Below, in pieces: positions 8,960 through 21,372 of a stretch of DNA of 64,000 nucleotides. The notes beneath the pieces were generated by a model, which was given only the letters and a program-made list of their open reading frames with translations, had not been told where the DNA came from and searched no databases. Both the position numbers and the translations under genes were made by a program. Position 1 is the stretch's first letter. Every line of letters starts with the position of its first letter. Origin of the DNA: CAVPJC01 sp963705155 (GTDB taxonomy: Bacteria > Chloroflexota > Anaerolineae > Anaerolineales > UBA4823). The stretch is taken from assembly GCA_963705155.1 (NCBI GenBank), contig CAVPJC010000019.1:186001-250000 (forward strand). Direction: 5' to 3'.

Positions 8960-10392
8960 ACGCCCCCCTGATCTGGATCATCATCCCGGGCGGGCTGGCG
9001 GCTGTGCTGCTGCTTTTGCGCCGCTGGGAAGCGCTCACTGCAGCTCTGGGCGTTTCGCTGGCTTTGCTGCTGGCGGGTCTGGCCTGGCTTCAGCCGATCG
9101 GCGAGCTTTACCAGCTGGGTCCGCTGGGGTTTAAGATTGGCGACACCCTCACTGTTCTCGGGCGGCGTTTTGTCCTTGGCCCGCTGGATGCGCCGGCGCT
9201 GGTGACGATCTACTTTTCTGTAGCCTTCTGGTCAGGCGGTGCGGTCATTGCCCGCGTCAACCGCCTGTTTGTGCCCATCGGCCTGGGGATCGCCGCCCTG
9301 CTCACGGCTGTCCTGGCGGTCCAGCCCTTCTTGTACGCCCCCCTGTTTATTCTGATGACCGCTCTGGTGTGCGTCCCGCTGCTGGTACAGATGGGGCAGC
9401 CGATCAGCCCGGGGGTCTTGCGTTTTCTCACCTTCCAGACCCTGGGTATGCCTTTCATCCTGTTCACCGGCTGGATTTTGGAAACGGTGGAAGCCAACCC
9501 GGCGGCGCCGGTTTCCCTGAGCCACGCCGGCCTGCTGCTGGCATTGGGTTTTGCCTTCTTTCTGGGGATATTCCCGTTCCACACCTGGATGCCCATGCTG
9601 GCCGAGCAGGCTCACCCCTATGTGGTGGCATTTGTGTTTTTTGTGCTTAACCTGGTTATTCCGCTGTTTGGGTTGGGTTTGCTGGACACGTACGCCGGCT
9701 TGCGCATGTCGGAAGCGCTGGCTCCGGTACTGCGCCTGGCGGGGGTGCTGATGGTGGTGACGGGCGGTGTGTGGGCGGCCTTCCAGCGCCACCTGGCGCG
9801 CATGCTCGGCTATGGGATGCTGGTGCAGATTGGTTTCAGCCTGCTAGCAGCCAGCCTGGCGCTGGGCCCTGATGGCAATCCGGCGCTCCTGGGGGTGATG
9901 TTCATGCTGCTGGCGCCGCGCGGTCTGGGGCTGGCAGTCTGGGCGCTGGCGCTGGCGACCATCGCCGTCCACCAACCGGCTGGCATCGATGACCTGGAGC
10001 TGCTGCGCTTCCGCCATGTCCAGGGGGCGGCGCGCCGCCTGCCTGTAGCTGCCAGTGGGCTGCTGCTGGCGCAATTTTCGCTGGCGGGTTTTCCGCTGCT
10101 GGCATCCTTCCCTGCCTTGCTGATCTTGTGGCAGGAATTTTCAGCTCAAAGCTTCCCGCTGGCCGCGGCTGCTTTCGTGGGCAGCCTGGGGCTGTTTGTG
10201 GGTGGTCTGCGCGCCCTGGCGGTTCTTGTCATGGGCGCAGATGATCAGCCCTGGCTGACGACCGAAACCTGGTCGGAAAGGTTGCTGCTGGTGGCCGGCG
10301 GGATCGGTTTGCTGCTTTTGGGTTTGTTCCCCAACGCATTCCTGCCGGCCCTGGCGGGCATGACCGAGATTTTTACGAATTTAATGAAGTAG
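8956..10392 (+). CDS. Antiporter-like membrane subunit (NuoM/N-HyfF-type)
   Basis: The 478-residue protein has about 14 hydrophobic segments. The motif FLGIFPFHTWMPMLAEQAHP is the signature of NuoM/NuoN/MrpD proteins in the TM7 region, so the assignment is better than for the first subunit. In the following helix (VVAFVFFVLNLVIPLFGL) an Asn occupies the place where NuoM/N/L carry the essential proton-channel lysine. The end is short compared with NuoL (no lateral helix). It completes an overlapping run lipoprotein / antiporter-like / HyfE-like / antiporter-like. A role in ion translocation or as a respiratory module is inferred. Confidence 0.7.
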   Translation: MNAPLIWIIIPGGLAAVLLLLRRWEALTAALGVSLALLLAGLAWLQPIGELYQLGPLGFKIGDTLTVLGRRFVLGPLDAPALVTIYFSVAFWSGGAVIARVNRLFVPIGLGIAALLTAVLAVQPFLYAPLFILMTALVCVPLLVQMGQPISPGVLRFLTFQTLGMPFILFTGWILETVEANPAAPVSLSHAGLLLALGFAFFLGIFPFHTWMPMLAEQAHPYVVAFVFFVLNLVIPLFGLGLLDTYAGLRMSEALAPVLRLAGVLMVVTGGVWAAFQRHLARMLGYGMLVQIGFSLLAASLALGPDGNPALLGVMFMLLAPRGLGLAVWALALATIAVHQPAGIDDLELLRFRHVQGAARRLPVAASGLLLAQFSLAGFPLLASFPALLILWQEFSAQSFPLAAAAFVGSLGLFVGGLRALAVLVMGADDQPWLTTETWSERLLLVAGGIGLLLLGLFPNAFLPALAGMTEIFTNLMK

Positions 10393-10409
10393 GTGGGTGA
10401 GGGCTTGAG

Positions 10410-10430
10410 CCTGCCGGGGGCAGGTTTGAT
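10410..10430 (+). terminator. Weak stem-loop after the antiporter-like operon
   Basis: CCTGCC-GGG-GGCAGG followed by TTTGAT forms a small hairpin 18 bp after the last stop codon. The short loop and poor T run make termination uncertain. Confidence 0.3.
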
Positions 10431-10600
10431 CAAGGGCGGGTGAGCAGCCCACACACTGGGGTATAATTAAAAAACTAGAAAAGGGAATTAAGCTTCTCAC
10501 CCCCACTCTCAAAAATTGGTTCTGTAAAGCCATTCTTACAACCAACGCCAGGAAACCAGGCCCTTTTCTCCGCATTTTTGTGCCGTTATAAGGAAGGGCG

Positions 10601-11557
10601 ATGTTTAAACGGATCCTCATCCCGTTAGATAGTTCAAAATTGGCGGAATGCGTTTTGCCACACCTGGTCTCGCTTACCCGGATCTGTGATCCGGAGGTGC
10701 AGTTGTTGCGCGTTCTGGAACCTTTTGGCGTGACGGCGCGCATGCGCATGATCGACCCGGTGGATTGGCAGATCCGTAAAGCTGAGGCAGAGAGTTACCT
10801 GACTGGTCTGGCTGAACGCTTGAAGAATGCCGGTCTGCGGGCATCCACACATCTGGTGGATGGCAGACCCGCTGAGCAGATCATCGAGGTTGCCACCACC
10901 TGGGATGCAGACTTGATCTTGATGAGCAGCCACGGGCAGAGCGGGATCAGCCCCTGGAATGTCAGCAGCGTTGTACAGCAGGTCATCTTGCGAGCGCACC
11001 GCTCCCTCATGATCGTCCGGGCTTACCAGCCGGTGAGCGCAGAACTGACCGGCCTGCATTACCGCAAGATCTACCTTCCATTGGATGGTTCTCAGCGCGC
11101 CGAGATGCCGCTGACGTTGGCCGAATCTCTGGCACACGCCCACGGCGGCGAGATTTTGGCTGCCCACATTGTCCGGCAGCCGGAACTGCCTCGCCGCACC
11201 ACACCTTCGCAGGAAGACCTATTGCTGGCCAACCAATTAACAGAGCGGAATCACGCCGAAGCGCTCAAATATCTGGAAGAATTGAAATCTCGGACAGACA
11301 TAACCTTCCAGACAAAACTGGAGATCAGCCCGAGTATCAGCCGCTCCTTGCACAAGATCGCTGAAGAGAACGATGTTGACCTGACGATCATCAGCGCCCA
11401 TGGTTATTCTGGCGACACGCGCTGGCCTTTTGGCAGTGTGGGGCTTGGATTTATCGTTTACGGCTGCACGCCTCTGCTGATCCTGCAGGATTTGCCGACC
11501 AACCGGATCGAGCCAACCCGGGCGGAGATTGCCGCCCGGGAAACCAGGGGCCACTAA
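10601..11557 (+). CDS. Universal stress protein with two Usp domains
   Basis: The protein has 318 residues with two UspA domains: residues 1-145 (MFKRILIPLDSSKLAECVLP) and about 155-300 (KIYLPLDGSQRAEMPLTLA). The first domain ends with MSSHGQSGISPWNVSSVVQQ, close to the G-x2-G-x9-G-S/T ATP-binding motif, but the glycines are only partly kept. The second has ISAHGYSGDTRWPFGSVG, also near-canonical. AAGGAAGG lies 6 bp before the ATG. A TATAAT at 10462-10467 may be the -10 of its promoter, without a good -35. The gene is 3 bp before the glucan synthase gene, so the two are probably co-transcribed, as happens for stress proteins next to envelope-polysaccharide genes. Confidence 0.88.
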   Translation: MFKRILIPLDSSKLAECVLPHLVSLTRICDPEVQLLRVLEPFGVTARMRMIDPVDWQIRKAEAESYLTGLAERLKNAGLRASTHLVDGRPAEQIIEVATTWDADLILMSSHGQSGISPWNVSSVVQQVILRAHRSLMIVRAYQPVSAELTGLHYRKIYLPLDGSQRAEMPLTLAESLAHAHGGEILAAHIVRQPELPRRTTPSQEDLLLANQLTERNHAEALKYLEELKSRTDITFQTKLEISPSISRSLHKIAEENDVDLTIISAHGYSGDTRWPFGSVGLGFIVYGCTPLLILQDLPTNRIEPTRAEIAARETRGH

Positions 11558-11560
11558 CCC

Positions 11561-14500
11561 GTGCTGCACCAGGCTCCCATCATGCCGGCAGGGCCGCAGC
11601 CCGATAACCAGCCGGACAACCCGCCAATCGACCTGGAGGCGCATGCTCGCTGGCTGGCTGAAGATCACCACCGCCATGCCCGGCTATCACCTGGGGCAGG
11701 CTCTGGCTCACCTGGTGTGGCAGGGTTGTTGTCGGCGCGTCTCCCCGGTTTTACCTCAATCCTGAAAGATGCTGCCAGCCGTTTGCAGGCGCAAACCTCC
11801 AGGGCTGGACAGCTCTCACCTGCCGCTGAGTGGATGCTGGATAATTATCATATTGCGGCGCAGACGCTGCCGCGAAGTTCAACAAGATCTGCCGCCGCAC
11901 TACGAGCGCCAGCTCCCCCGTTTGCAAACAGGCCATCTGCGGGTTTACGATCTTTCCGCTGAGATCATCCGAACCGAAAATGCCCTGCTCGACATGGGGC
12001 GTGTTGAGCGCTTTGTAGAAGCCTACCAGGAAACGCTCCCGCTCACGATGGGTGAGCTGTGGGCGCTGCCGACCATGCTGCGCCTGGGTATTCTGGAATG
12101 CCTGCTGGCAGCGGTTGCCCGGATCACAGAGCTGGCGGAGGCGACAAAACCAGAGATTGCGCCCATCTTGAAGCTCCCCGGGCAACCCGATGACCCGCTC
12201 ATCGTGGAGAACAGCATTCGCAGCCTGCGAGCCCTGGCATTTTGGGATTGGAAGAGCTTTTTTGAAAAGTTGAGCCTGGTCGATCTCACCTTGCGGCAGG
12301 ACCCTGCCAGGCTGTACACCGGTATGGACTTCGAAACACGCGATCGTTACCGCAAGGCCGTGGAAGAAATAGCCAACTTCTGGTCAGGCCGATGAACTGG
12401 AGATCGCTCGGGCTGCCATCAGCCTGGCACGCCAAGTTGCAGACCAACCTGTCGCGCCTCCTGCGCCAGCCGCGCCAGATCGCCGGATCCATATGGTTAT
12501 AAACTCCCGGAGCACAATGAGGACGGCTGGGATGGGTTTCGCTCACGGCCCGAGGCGCATATCGGGTATTACCTGCTGGGTCAGGGACGTCCGGCGCTGG
12601 AACTGGCTGCCGGGTTCACCCCGAAAGGCAGGCGGCGGTTCGAGCGCTTCATTCGCAGCTACCCCACCCCCCTTTACCTGGGGTCGATTCTAAGCCTCTC
12701 TCTTGCATTGATGATGATCCCCCTGGTCTATGCCGCCATCGTCGGGGCGCCGGGGGTCGCCCTCCTGTTGGTTGTCATCCTTGCCCTGATCCCAGCTTTG
12801 ACGATCGCCGTGGAGCTGGTCAACTGGGCCGTCACCCAGATCATAAGGCCTGAAAGTCTGGCGCGCATGGATTTCAGCGGGGGAATACCGGACGAGTGCG
12901 GCGCCATGGTTGTCATCCCGGGCATGCTCTATGAACTGGATGAGGTCGATGACCTGGTGGCGCAGTTAGAGCAGCACTACTTGCGCAATCCACCCCGGGG
13001 CTTTTCTTTGCCCTGGTGACCGATTTCATGGATTCTCCGACGGAAAACCAGCCTGGTGATACCGAACTGGTCGAACGGGCGCGCCAGGGGATTCGCGCTT
13101 TGAATGAGAAATACAGGCCGGCAGACCAGGAGCATTTTACGGGAAGGCGCTTCGCCCTCTTCCACCGGGGGCGGCGGTGGAACCCTTCCGAAGGCGTTTG
13201 GATGGGCTGGGAGCGCAAGCGCGGCAAGCTGCAAGAGTTGAATCGCTTGATCCTGGCAGCGCAAGACGTTTCACAGGATGGTTCTTCGCTGGATATCGAA
13301 TCGTCATTCCCATTCTGGGAGGGGGATCTATCTTTACTTAAGCGTGTGCGCTACATCATCACCCTGGATGCAGACACGATTCTGCCGCGTGACGCTGCCA
13401 GGGAATTGATCGCGGTGCTGGCGCATCCACTGAACCGCGCCCATCTCAAGCCTGCAGGTGCAGATGAATGCGGCGAAGAAGTCGTTTCAGGCTATACCAT
13501 TCTCCAGCCGCGCACCGATATCAATCCGTCCAGCAGCGCCGTATCTCACTTCACGCGTATCTATTCAGGGGATACGGGTCTTGACCTGTATACCCGGGCA
13601 GTATCGGATGTCTATCAGGATCTGTTTGGAGAAGGCAGTTATGTTGGCAAGGGGGCGTACGAGGTGCACAGCTTCGAGCGCAGCCTGGAAGGTTGCATTC
13701 CCGAAAATGCCCTTTTGAGCCATGACCTGCTGGAGGGTGTTCACGGCCGGACAGCTTTGGTGACCAGCACCGTCCTGGTTGAAGACATGCCGCCCAACTA
13801 TCTGGTGCATACCCGCAGGCTGCACCGCTGGACGCGCGGCGATTGGCAGCTCCTGCCGTGGCTGTTCTCGCCGCGCCTATCAACGATCAGCCGCTGGAAG
13901 ATTCTGGATAACCTGCGGCGCAGCCTGGTGACCCCGTCCCTTCTGCTCTGGTTCCTGGCCGGCTGGCTGGTCCTGCCCGGCAATCCCGGCGCCTGGACGG
14001 CTGCAGGGACGCTTGTCCTGGCAGTCCCGGTTTTGACCGGGTTTTACGGAGCGTTACGCCGGAGATTGAGCGGTCAGCCAGCGTACCAATCTGACGCCGG
14101 TCTCAAGAACAGCTTCATCCGCTGGCTGCTGGCTCTGGCGTTCTTGCCTTATGAAGCGCAGATCGTGTCCGATGCCGTTCTGAAGACTTTGGTTCGGCTG
14201 GTAGTGACCCATCGCAGTATGCTGCGCTGGACAACCAGCGCTCAGGCCGCTCGCCGTTTTGTTGATCGGGTTGCCCTGACGACCTGGCTTATGATGGTCT
14301 TTTCTCCTACCCTGGCGGTCGTATTGGCTGTCCTGGTCACCGTTACCGTCCAGCCGATCTGGGCTGGGCAGCTCCTTTGTTGGCAGCCTGGTTCCTGGCT
14401 CCGGGAATAGCCACCTGGATCAGCCGGCCCATTCCACAGCGTGTAGAGGAGCTGGACAGCGAACAAAAACGGGAGCTGCGCCGGCTGGCGCGCCGCACAT

Positions 14501-17500
14501 GGCTTTTCTTCGAACAGTTCATTGGCCCTGAAGATCAATGGCTGCCCCCCGACCATTTTCAGGAGGCGCCCCTGGGGATCGTCGCCCACCGCACCTCGCC
14601 AACCAATATCGGCCTGGCACTGCTTTCTGCTCTCGGGGCGTACGACCTGGGCTATCTTGAAGCCCTCACGCTTTCCACGCGTCTGATATCTTCCCTGGAC
14701 ACGCTCGAAAAGCTGGAACGCTACCGGGGCCACTTTTTAAACTGGTATGACACGCGCAGCCTGGATCCACTCCATCCCCGCTATGTTTCTACAGTAGATA
14801 GCGGCAATCTGGCGGCCTGCCTGGTTGCGCTGCGCCAGGGCTGCCTGGAAATACCTGAGCGGCCGGTTTTGCGCTGGGATTCCTTCGAAGGGCTGCTGGA
14901 CGCCATCGACTTGCTGGACGCAGTGTTTGTTGACCTGGACGCCCCTTCGCTGCGGCCTGCGATCAAAGATTTACGAGGCGCACTCAGCGCTATCGTTCAA
15001 GCCATCCAATCTGTGAAAGAAGAGCCCGCACGCTGGCTGAGCCTGCTTTCCGATCTCGGCAGCACGGGGAACGGTCAGGTTTCCAGGCGGAGTTGGTCTG
15101 AGCTTGATCGTCTCATTGTAGATCTGGTGGAAAAATACCCCCGGGAATTGGGGCCAGAAAACCTGCGCCGCCTGCGGTATTACAACCGGGGGGCCAGGCA
15201 GCAGCTCAACAGTATCCAACGCTGCATTGATTTAATCCTGCCCTGGGCCGCCTCTTTTCAGAATATCCCGGCCGCCTTCCGGGATGAGGATTTACCGCCC
15301 GGTTTGGCGGAAGACTGGCATGCGCTGGAGGCGGCTTTTCCCGAACAGCTCTCCCTGGGGGAGATCGCTGCAGCTGCTCGCGCAGGCCGCCATGCCTTGA
15401 AAACGCTCAAGGATTCCATCAAAATTCTGGATGGCGCCGGTTGGGAAGATGCCCGCCGCTGGGTGCAGGGGCTGGAGGACACGCTGAACACTGACGGGAT
15501 GAAGGCCGAAATCCTGGTGATCGGTTTTCAAGAACTGGCGCGTCGCAGCGACGCATTATTCCAGGCGATGGATTTTTCCTTCTTATTCGATTCTCAGCGC
15601 CAGGTCTTCCACATCGGCTACAATGTTACCACCAGCGCCCTGGATTTGAATTATTACGACCTGCTGGCTTCGGAGGCGCGTCTCGCCAGTCTGGTGGCCA
15701 TCGCCAAGGGCGAGGTTCCCCAGAGTCATTGGCTGCATCTCGGCCGTCCCTTTACCCGTCTGGATGGCCGGCAGGCATTGATCTCATGGAGCGCCACCAT
15801 GTTCGAGTATTTGATGCCGCGCTTGCTGGTGCGCAGCGAACCCGGCACGATGCTTGGCCAGACTCTGGAAGTGGTTGCTGACCGCCAGATCGAATACGGG
15901 CGCGAGGTAAACCTCCCCTGGGGAATTTCAGAATCGGGCTACTACCGCTTCGACGCCAACCAATTCTACCAATACCGCGCTTTTGGGGTGCCCGGGTTGG
16001 GGTACAAGCGCGGTTTGTCCGATGATCTGGTCATCACCCCGCATGCATCCCTGTTGGCGCTGCCGCTGCGCCCGGGTGCGGTTCTCCAGAATATTGAGCG
16101 CCTCAAGCAGCGGGGTTTGCTGGGGATGTACGGTTTTTACGAGGCAGCCGACTTCACCCCGGCGCGCCTCGCCGTGGGCCAGGAGATGGCTGTCGTACAG
16201 TCCTATATGGCTCATCACCAGGGGATGATTATGCTCTCGCTGGTCAATTATTTGCGGGGAGATGCGATGGTCCGGCGTTTCCAGGGCGATGCGCGTATCC
16301 AGAGCGTGGAACTGCTTTTACTGGAGCAGATTCCAAGAGACGCCCCCATCGATCGACCGAACACTGAAAGTACCCCGGGATTGCGCCCTGTGCGGCCGCG
16401 CAACATTGCCAGCCCCTGGCAGGTGAACCCTCTTGCGCCGCAGCCCAGGGTGCATTACCTCTCGAATGGTCACTACAGCCTACTGATCACCGCAGCGGGC
16501 GGCGGGTACAGCGCCTGGGAAGACATCGATCTGACCCGCTGGCGGCCGGATACCAGCCTGGATAACTGGGGTACCTGGATTTACGTCCAGGACCAGGAGA
16601 GTGGAGCGATCTCGTCTTCGGCCTCCATCCAACTTTGGTGATTGGCGATGAACACGAAGTCTTCTTCAGCAGTCACATTGCCGAGTTCCAGCGCCACGAT
16701 GGTCTCCTGGCTCAAACCACCCAGGTCTTCGTCGCCCCTCAGGATGATGTGGAGATTCGCCTGGTGACCCTGACGAACCATGGGGATCAGCCACGCCGCC
16801 TGAAGCTGACCAGCTATGGAGAGGTTGTCCTCGCTCCCCAGGCTGCAGACGCCCGTCATCCGGCGTTTAACAAGCTGTTCATCGAGAGCGAGCCGCTGCC
16901 GAGGGGAAATGGCCTGCTCTTCCGCCGCCGGCCGCGTTCCGGGACGGAAGAAGGGGTTTATCTGGCGCATGCAGTGGTGACCAGCCCGGGTGAGATCACC
17001 GTTGTGCGCCCACGGCTCGAAAATGACCGCAGCCGGTTCCTGGGGCGCGGCCGCACCGCTCGCCGCCCGGCTGCCCTGGAGGCTGCCTCACAGTCTGGAA
17101 CCGGGGCATCCCTGGATCCAATCTTTTCGATCAGTCAGATGGTCTATCTGAAGCCGCACAGCGCCTACAGTCTGGCTTTTCTGACGGTTGCAGCGCGCTC
17201 AGCGGAACGCTCCCAGGCTTTAATCGACCGTTACTCGTCGTTGGACCCAATCCATGCAGCCCTGGAAGAGGCCCGGGTGCTCGCTGAAGTGGAGATGAAC
17301 GAACTGGAGATCTCCACCGCCCAGTTAAAGGATTTTCAAACGCTGCTTTCATTGTTGGTTTTCCCATCTTCTGCACTGCGGCCTGGCCCTGAGCGGTTGG
17401 CTGCTAATCAGAAGGGACAATCCGGACTGTGGCCTTTTACAATTTCTGGCGATTACCCCATCCTGCTGCTCGAAATTGAGTTCAGAGCAGGAGCTTACCC

Positions 17501-20289
17501 TGGCCCGAGAGGTTCTCCTGGCGCACACCTACTGGCGCAGGCGCAAGTTGATGATCGATGTGGTGTTCCTGGACAAGCTGGGCACCAGCTATAACCAGGA
17601 GCTCAGCTCGCAGCTCTACCGCCTGATTGCGAGCACGGCAAGCGAAGGATGGCTTAACCGCCGCGGGGGTATTTTCTTGCTGCATGCCGACCAGATGGGA
17701 GAGGCGGATCGAGTTCTCCTTGAGACCGCGGCGCGGGTCGTGCTGGACGCCGCCCGGGGATCTCTGGCTGAGCAGCTTCTGCGCACCCCCGCGCTCGAAC
17801 ACAGGCCGTCCCGGCTGCCGCCCTTATCTGCGGCGCTGCCCGATGGGTTAGACCCACAGCCCACTGCGCCGCTGCCCCGTCCGCAAGGCCTGCTGTTTGA
17901 CAACGGCCTGGGCGGTTTCAGCCCGGATGGAATCGAGTATTGCATCTACCTGGCTCCCGGACAGGTAACCCCGGCTCCCTGGATCAACGTGATTTCAAAC
18001 CCGAGCTTCGGTTTCCTGACCTGCGAGTCTGGGCTGGGCGTTTCCTGGGCTGAAAACAGCGGCGAAAACCGGCTAAGTCCCTGGGGAAACGACCCGGTTT
18101 CCAATGAGCCCCACGAAGCGCTCTACTTGCGAGATGAAGAAACGGCGGTTGTCTGGTCACCCACTCCACAGCCTGCTCCTGCTCCGGCGCCCTATCTGGC
18201 GCGCCATGGCGCCGGATACACGATCTTTGAGCACCACAGTCACGGCCTGCGCCAGCGCCTGCGGGTCTTTACCCCGCCAGATGCTCCGCTTAAAATCATG
18301 CAGCTCCAATTGGAAAACACCTGGGACCGGGCGCGGCGTATCACTGCCACTTATTACGTCGAATGGGTGTTGGGGGTGAGCCGGGAAAGCTCTCAGCAGT
18401 ATTTGATCCCGGAGTTCAACGGTGACCCTCAAGCCATGCTGGTGCGCAACCCGTATAACACCGAGTTCTCAGAGCGCGTCGCCTTCGTATTAGCCAGCAA
18501 CCCCCTGCACGGCCTGACCGCCGACCGGACGGAATTCCTCGGACGGCTGGGAAGCCTGGAAGAACCGGCTGCCCTCAAGCGCATTGGCCTGGCGGGGACG
18601 GTGGAGGCGGGGCTGGACCCCTGCGCTGCCCTGCAGCTCCACATCGATATCCAGCCTGGCGCATCGGAACAAATCTACTTCGTTCTGGGCCAGGCGGAAG
18701 ACCGGGATGCAGCCCTGGCGCTGGCGCGGCTTTACCAGGACCCGCAGCAGGTGGAAACCGCCTGGGACGCAAATATCCGCTTTTGGAATGACCTGCTGGG
18801 AGCGGTTCAGGTGCACACCCCCGAACCCGCTTTTGACCTGCTGATCAACCGCTGGCTGCTGTACCAGACCCTGGCCTGCCGGATCTGGGGGCGAACTGCC
18901 TTCTACCAATCCAGCGGAGCGTATGGGTTTCGCGACCAGCTCCAGGATATCATGGCGCTGCTGCACGTTGCGCCGCAGCAGGCCCGCGAGCACCTGCTGC
19001 GCGCCGCCCGGCACCAATTTGAGGCCGGGGATGTGCTGCATTGGTGGCACTCGCCATCGGGACGGGGTGTGCGCACCCGTTTCAGCGACGATATGCTCTG
19101 GCTGCCTTATGTGACCACTGAATATGTAAACCTGACCGGCGATGATACGGTGCTTTCAGAAAAGGTCGCATTCCGGCGCGCGCCCCTGCTTGAACCCGGG
19201 CAGGACGAGCACTACGGGCAGTACCCCGCCACCAGCGCCACCTACACCTTGTTTGAGCACTGCCGCCGTGCGTTGGAAAAGGGGATGACCTCTGGCAAGC
19301 ACAACCTGCCCCTGATGGGCAGCGGGGATTGGAACGACGGCATGAACCGGGTGGGGATTGAAGGCCGTGGCGAGAGCATCTGGCTGGGATGGTTTCTTTA
19401 CGCCACCCTCAACCGCTTTGCCGAATTGTGTGAGCGGCGCGGTCAGGATGAGCCGGCTGCCGGTTACCGCCAGCGCGCCTCCGATCTGGCCCAGGCCATT
19501 GAAAACAGCGCCTGGGATGGCGAATGGTACCTGCGCGCTTTTTTTGATGACGGCTCGACCCTGGGCTCCTCTGAAAACCAGGAATGTCAGATCGATTCAA
19601 TTGCCCAGTCCTGGAGCGTTCTTTCTGAGGGCGGGGACCCGCAGCGCGCCGCCCGGGCGATGCAGTCGGTCTCCGATCACCTGGTGAAGCGTAGCCAGCG
19701 GCTGGTTTTGCTGTTCACGCCTCCCTTCGATAAGACCCTGCGGGACCCGGGTTACATCAAGGGCTATCCTCCCGGTGTGCGTGAAAACGGTGGACAGTAC
19801 ACGCATGCTGCCCTGTGGTCTGCCTGGGCTTTTCTGGGGTTGGGACGCATCGAAGAAGGATTTGAATTATTCCAGCTTCTGAACCCGATCCTGAACGCCG
19901 ACACTGCTGGAAAAGCCGCTCACTACCGGGTAGAACCCTATGTGGTTGCTGCAGACGTTTACGGCGCCCCGCCCTTCACCGGACAGGGCGGCTGGACGTG
20001 GTACAGCGGGTCCAGCAGCTGGATGTACCGTCTGGGTTTGGAAGGGTTCCTGGGTTTGAAGAGGAGAGGCGAGCAGCTTGAAGTAGACCCGCACATTCCC
20101 CGGAACTGGCCTGGCTTTTTCTTCACCTACCGGTTTGGACCGGCAACCTATGAGTTTCAGGTGCAGAATCCGAACCACGTCAACCAGGGGGTGCAGCAAG
20201 TGACTCTGAATGGCCGGGAGCTCCCCGACAAAGTAATCCCTCTCTCGCGGGATAGTGGCGCTCATACGGTGCTGATCGTCATGGGCTGA
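11561..20289 (+). CDS. ndvB: Cyclic beta-1,2-glucan synthase-like giant glycosyltransferase (GT84-GH94 type), with frameshifts
   Basis: With frames joined the product is about 2900 residues, like NdvB/ChvB (about 2800). Domain order: N-terminal helical part (11561-12650: SPAAEWMLDNYHIAAQTL); two membrane helices near 12690-12850; GT84 transferase (13100-13900: TLDADTILPRDAARELIA, LLSHDLLEGVHGRTAL and RRLHRWTRGDWQLLPWLF, with DxD, HDLLEG and R-x-x-RW motifs); four to five further helices (13930-14400); a glycoamylase-like domain (14450-16600: TVDSGNLAACLVALRQG, MAHHQGMIMLSLVNYLRGDA); and a C-terminal GH94 phosphorylase domain (17870-20289) with the catalytic GSGDWNDGMNRVG. Seven single-base shifts occur near 11870, 12390, 12495, 13008, 14385, 16632 and 17478. 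At least three disappear on adding one T to a T run. The protein would polymerise glucose from UDP-glucose and trim or cyclise the chain. The GTG start at 11561 is tentative; ATG 11582 is possible. Confidence 0.88.
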
Positions 20290-20481
20290 GCGCAGCCTGC
20301 AGGGGTTGCCTTGTATCCGATCCGGGCGATGAGTATTGCGGGAGTTTGATTTCTGGAACCTGGCTGAAGCAGCAAATTCGCCACACAAGTGCATGGTACT
20401 GTTACCAACATTTGGATTAGAATTAGCGCTTGTGATCAGACACAACCCACGTTGCAGCCCTTAGAGAAGATAAACACGCCG

Positions 20482-21234
20482 ATGATTTCCATTATTATCC
20501 CCTGCTACAATGAGGAGGCCAACCTGAAAAGGGGAGTGCTGGAGGAGGTTGACCGTTTTCTCCAGACCCAAACCTATCCGTGGGAAATCATCATCGTCGA
20601 TGACGGCTCTACCGATGACAGCCTGGCGCTTTGCAGGTCATTTGCGGCGGGGCGCCCTCAGGTTAAAGTAATCGCTCAGGCACATGGCGGGAAACCCCAC
20701 GCCGTTTACGGTGGGATTAAAGAAGCCCGGGGTGAAGTGATTGTCTTCACCGACATGGACCAATCGACCCCCATGCGTGAATTGAACAAGCTGCTGGCCT
20801 GGTTTGAGCAGGGGTATGATATCGTCATTGGCTCACGAGGCCAGCAAAGGGAAGGTTTTTCAGCTGTTCGGAAAATTATGTCCTGGGGGTTTCGCAATGT
20901 GCGGCGGGCAATTTTGCTGCCCGATATCCTCGATACCCAGTGCGGTTTCAAGGCGTTTCGAGGGACGGTGGCAAAAGAAGTGTTCCCGCTGCTTTCATTC
21001 TTCGCCGGTAAGCGGGACAATACAGGGTGGGTGGTGAGTGCTTTTGATGTTGAATTGCTGTTTATTGCCGACAGGCGGGGGTATAAAATTAAGGAGATCG
21101 AAGTGGAATGGCGGCATCTGGATGAAAGCGTTACCAAAGATCAAAAAGGCACGAAGTTTTTATCTGAGTCGGTGGAAATGGCCCAGGAAATTTTACGCGT
21201 CATCTGGAACAATGCCAGGGGACGCTACCGTTGA
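20482..21234 (+). CDS. Glycosyltransferase family 2 (dolichyl/undecaprenyl-phosphate glucosyltransferase-like)
   Basis: The 250-residue protein starts MISIIIPCYNEEANLKRGVL; an open frame runs 31 codons further upstream but lacks homology-like sequence. The GT-A core shows EIIIVDDGSTDDSL, the DxD-like TDMDQSTPM and QCGFKAFRG. It has the shape of polyprenyl-phosphate glucosyl- or mannosyltransferases such as ALG5. There is no C-terminal membrane domain. It follows the glucan synthase after 190 bp on the same strand. It probably loads a sugar onto a lipid carrier for envelope glycans or glycoprotein; donor and acceptor cannot be told from sequence. Confidence 0.85.
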   Translation: MISIIIPCYNEEANLKRGVLEEVDRFLQTQTYPWEIIIVDDGSTDDSLALCRSFAAGRPQVKVIAQAHGGKPHAVYGGIKEARGEVIVFTDMDQSTPMRELNKLLAWFEQGYDIVIGSRGQQREGFSAVRKIMSWGFRNVRRAILLPDILDTQCGFKAFRGTVAKEVFPLLSFFAGKRDNTGWVVSAFDVELLFIADRRGYKIKEIEVEWRHLDESVTKDQKGTKFLSESVEMAQEILRVIWNNARGRYR

Positions 21235-21372
21235 AACCCTGGCTGATGGCGTTTGCAAACCACATTATCAAGATTGAAAGCGCACGACTGGACAAAAATG
21301 GTGAATTTAGTGTATCCTATGCAGGATCAACAATACAAGCCGGGATAGGATTGATCGAGGGCAACAGGATTA

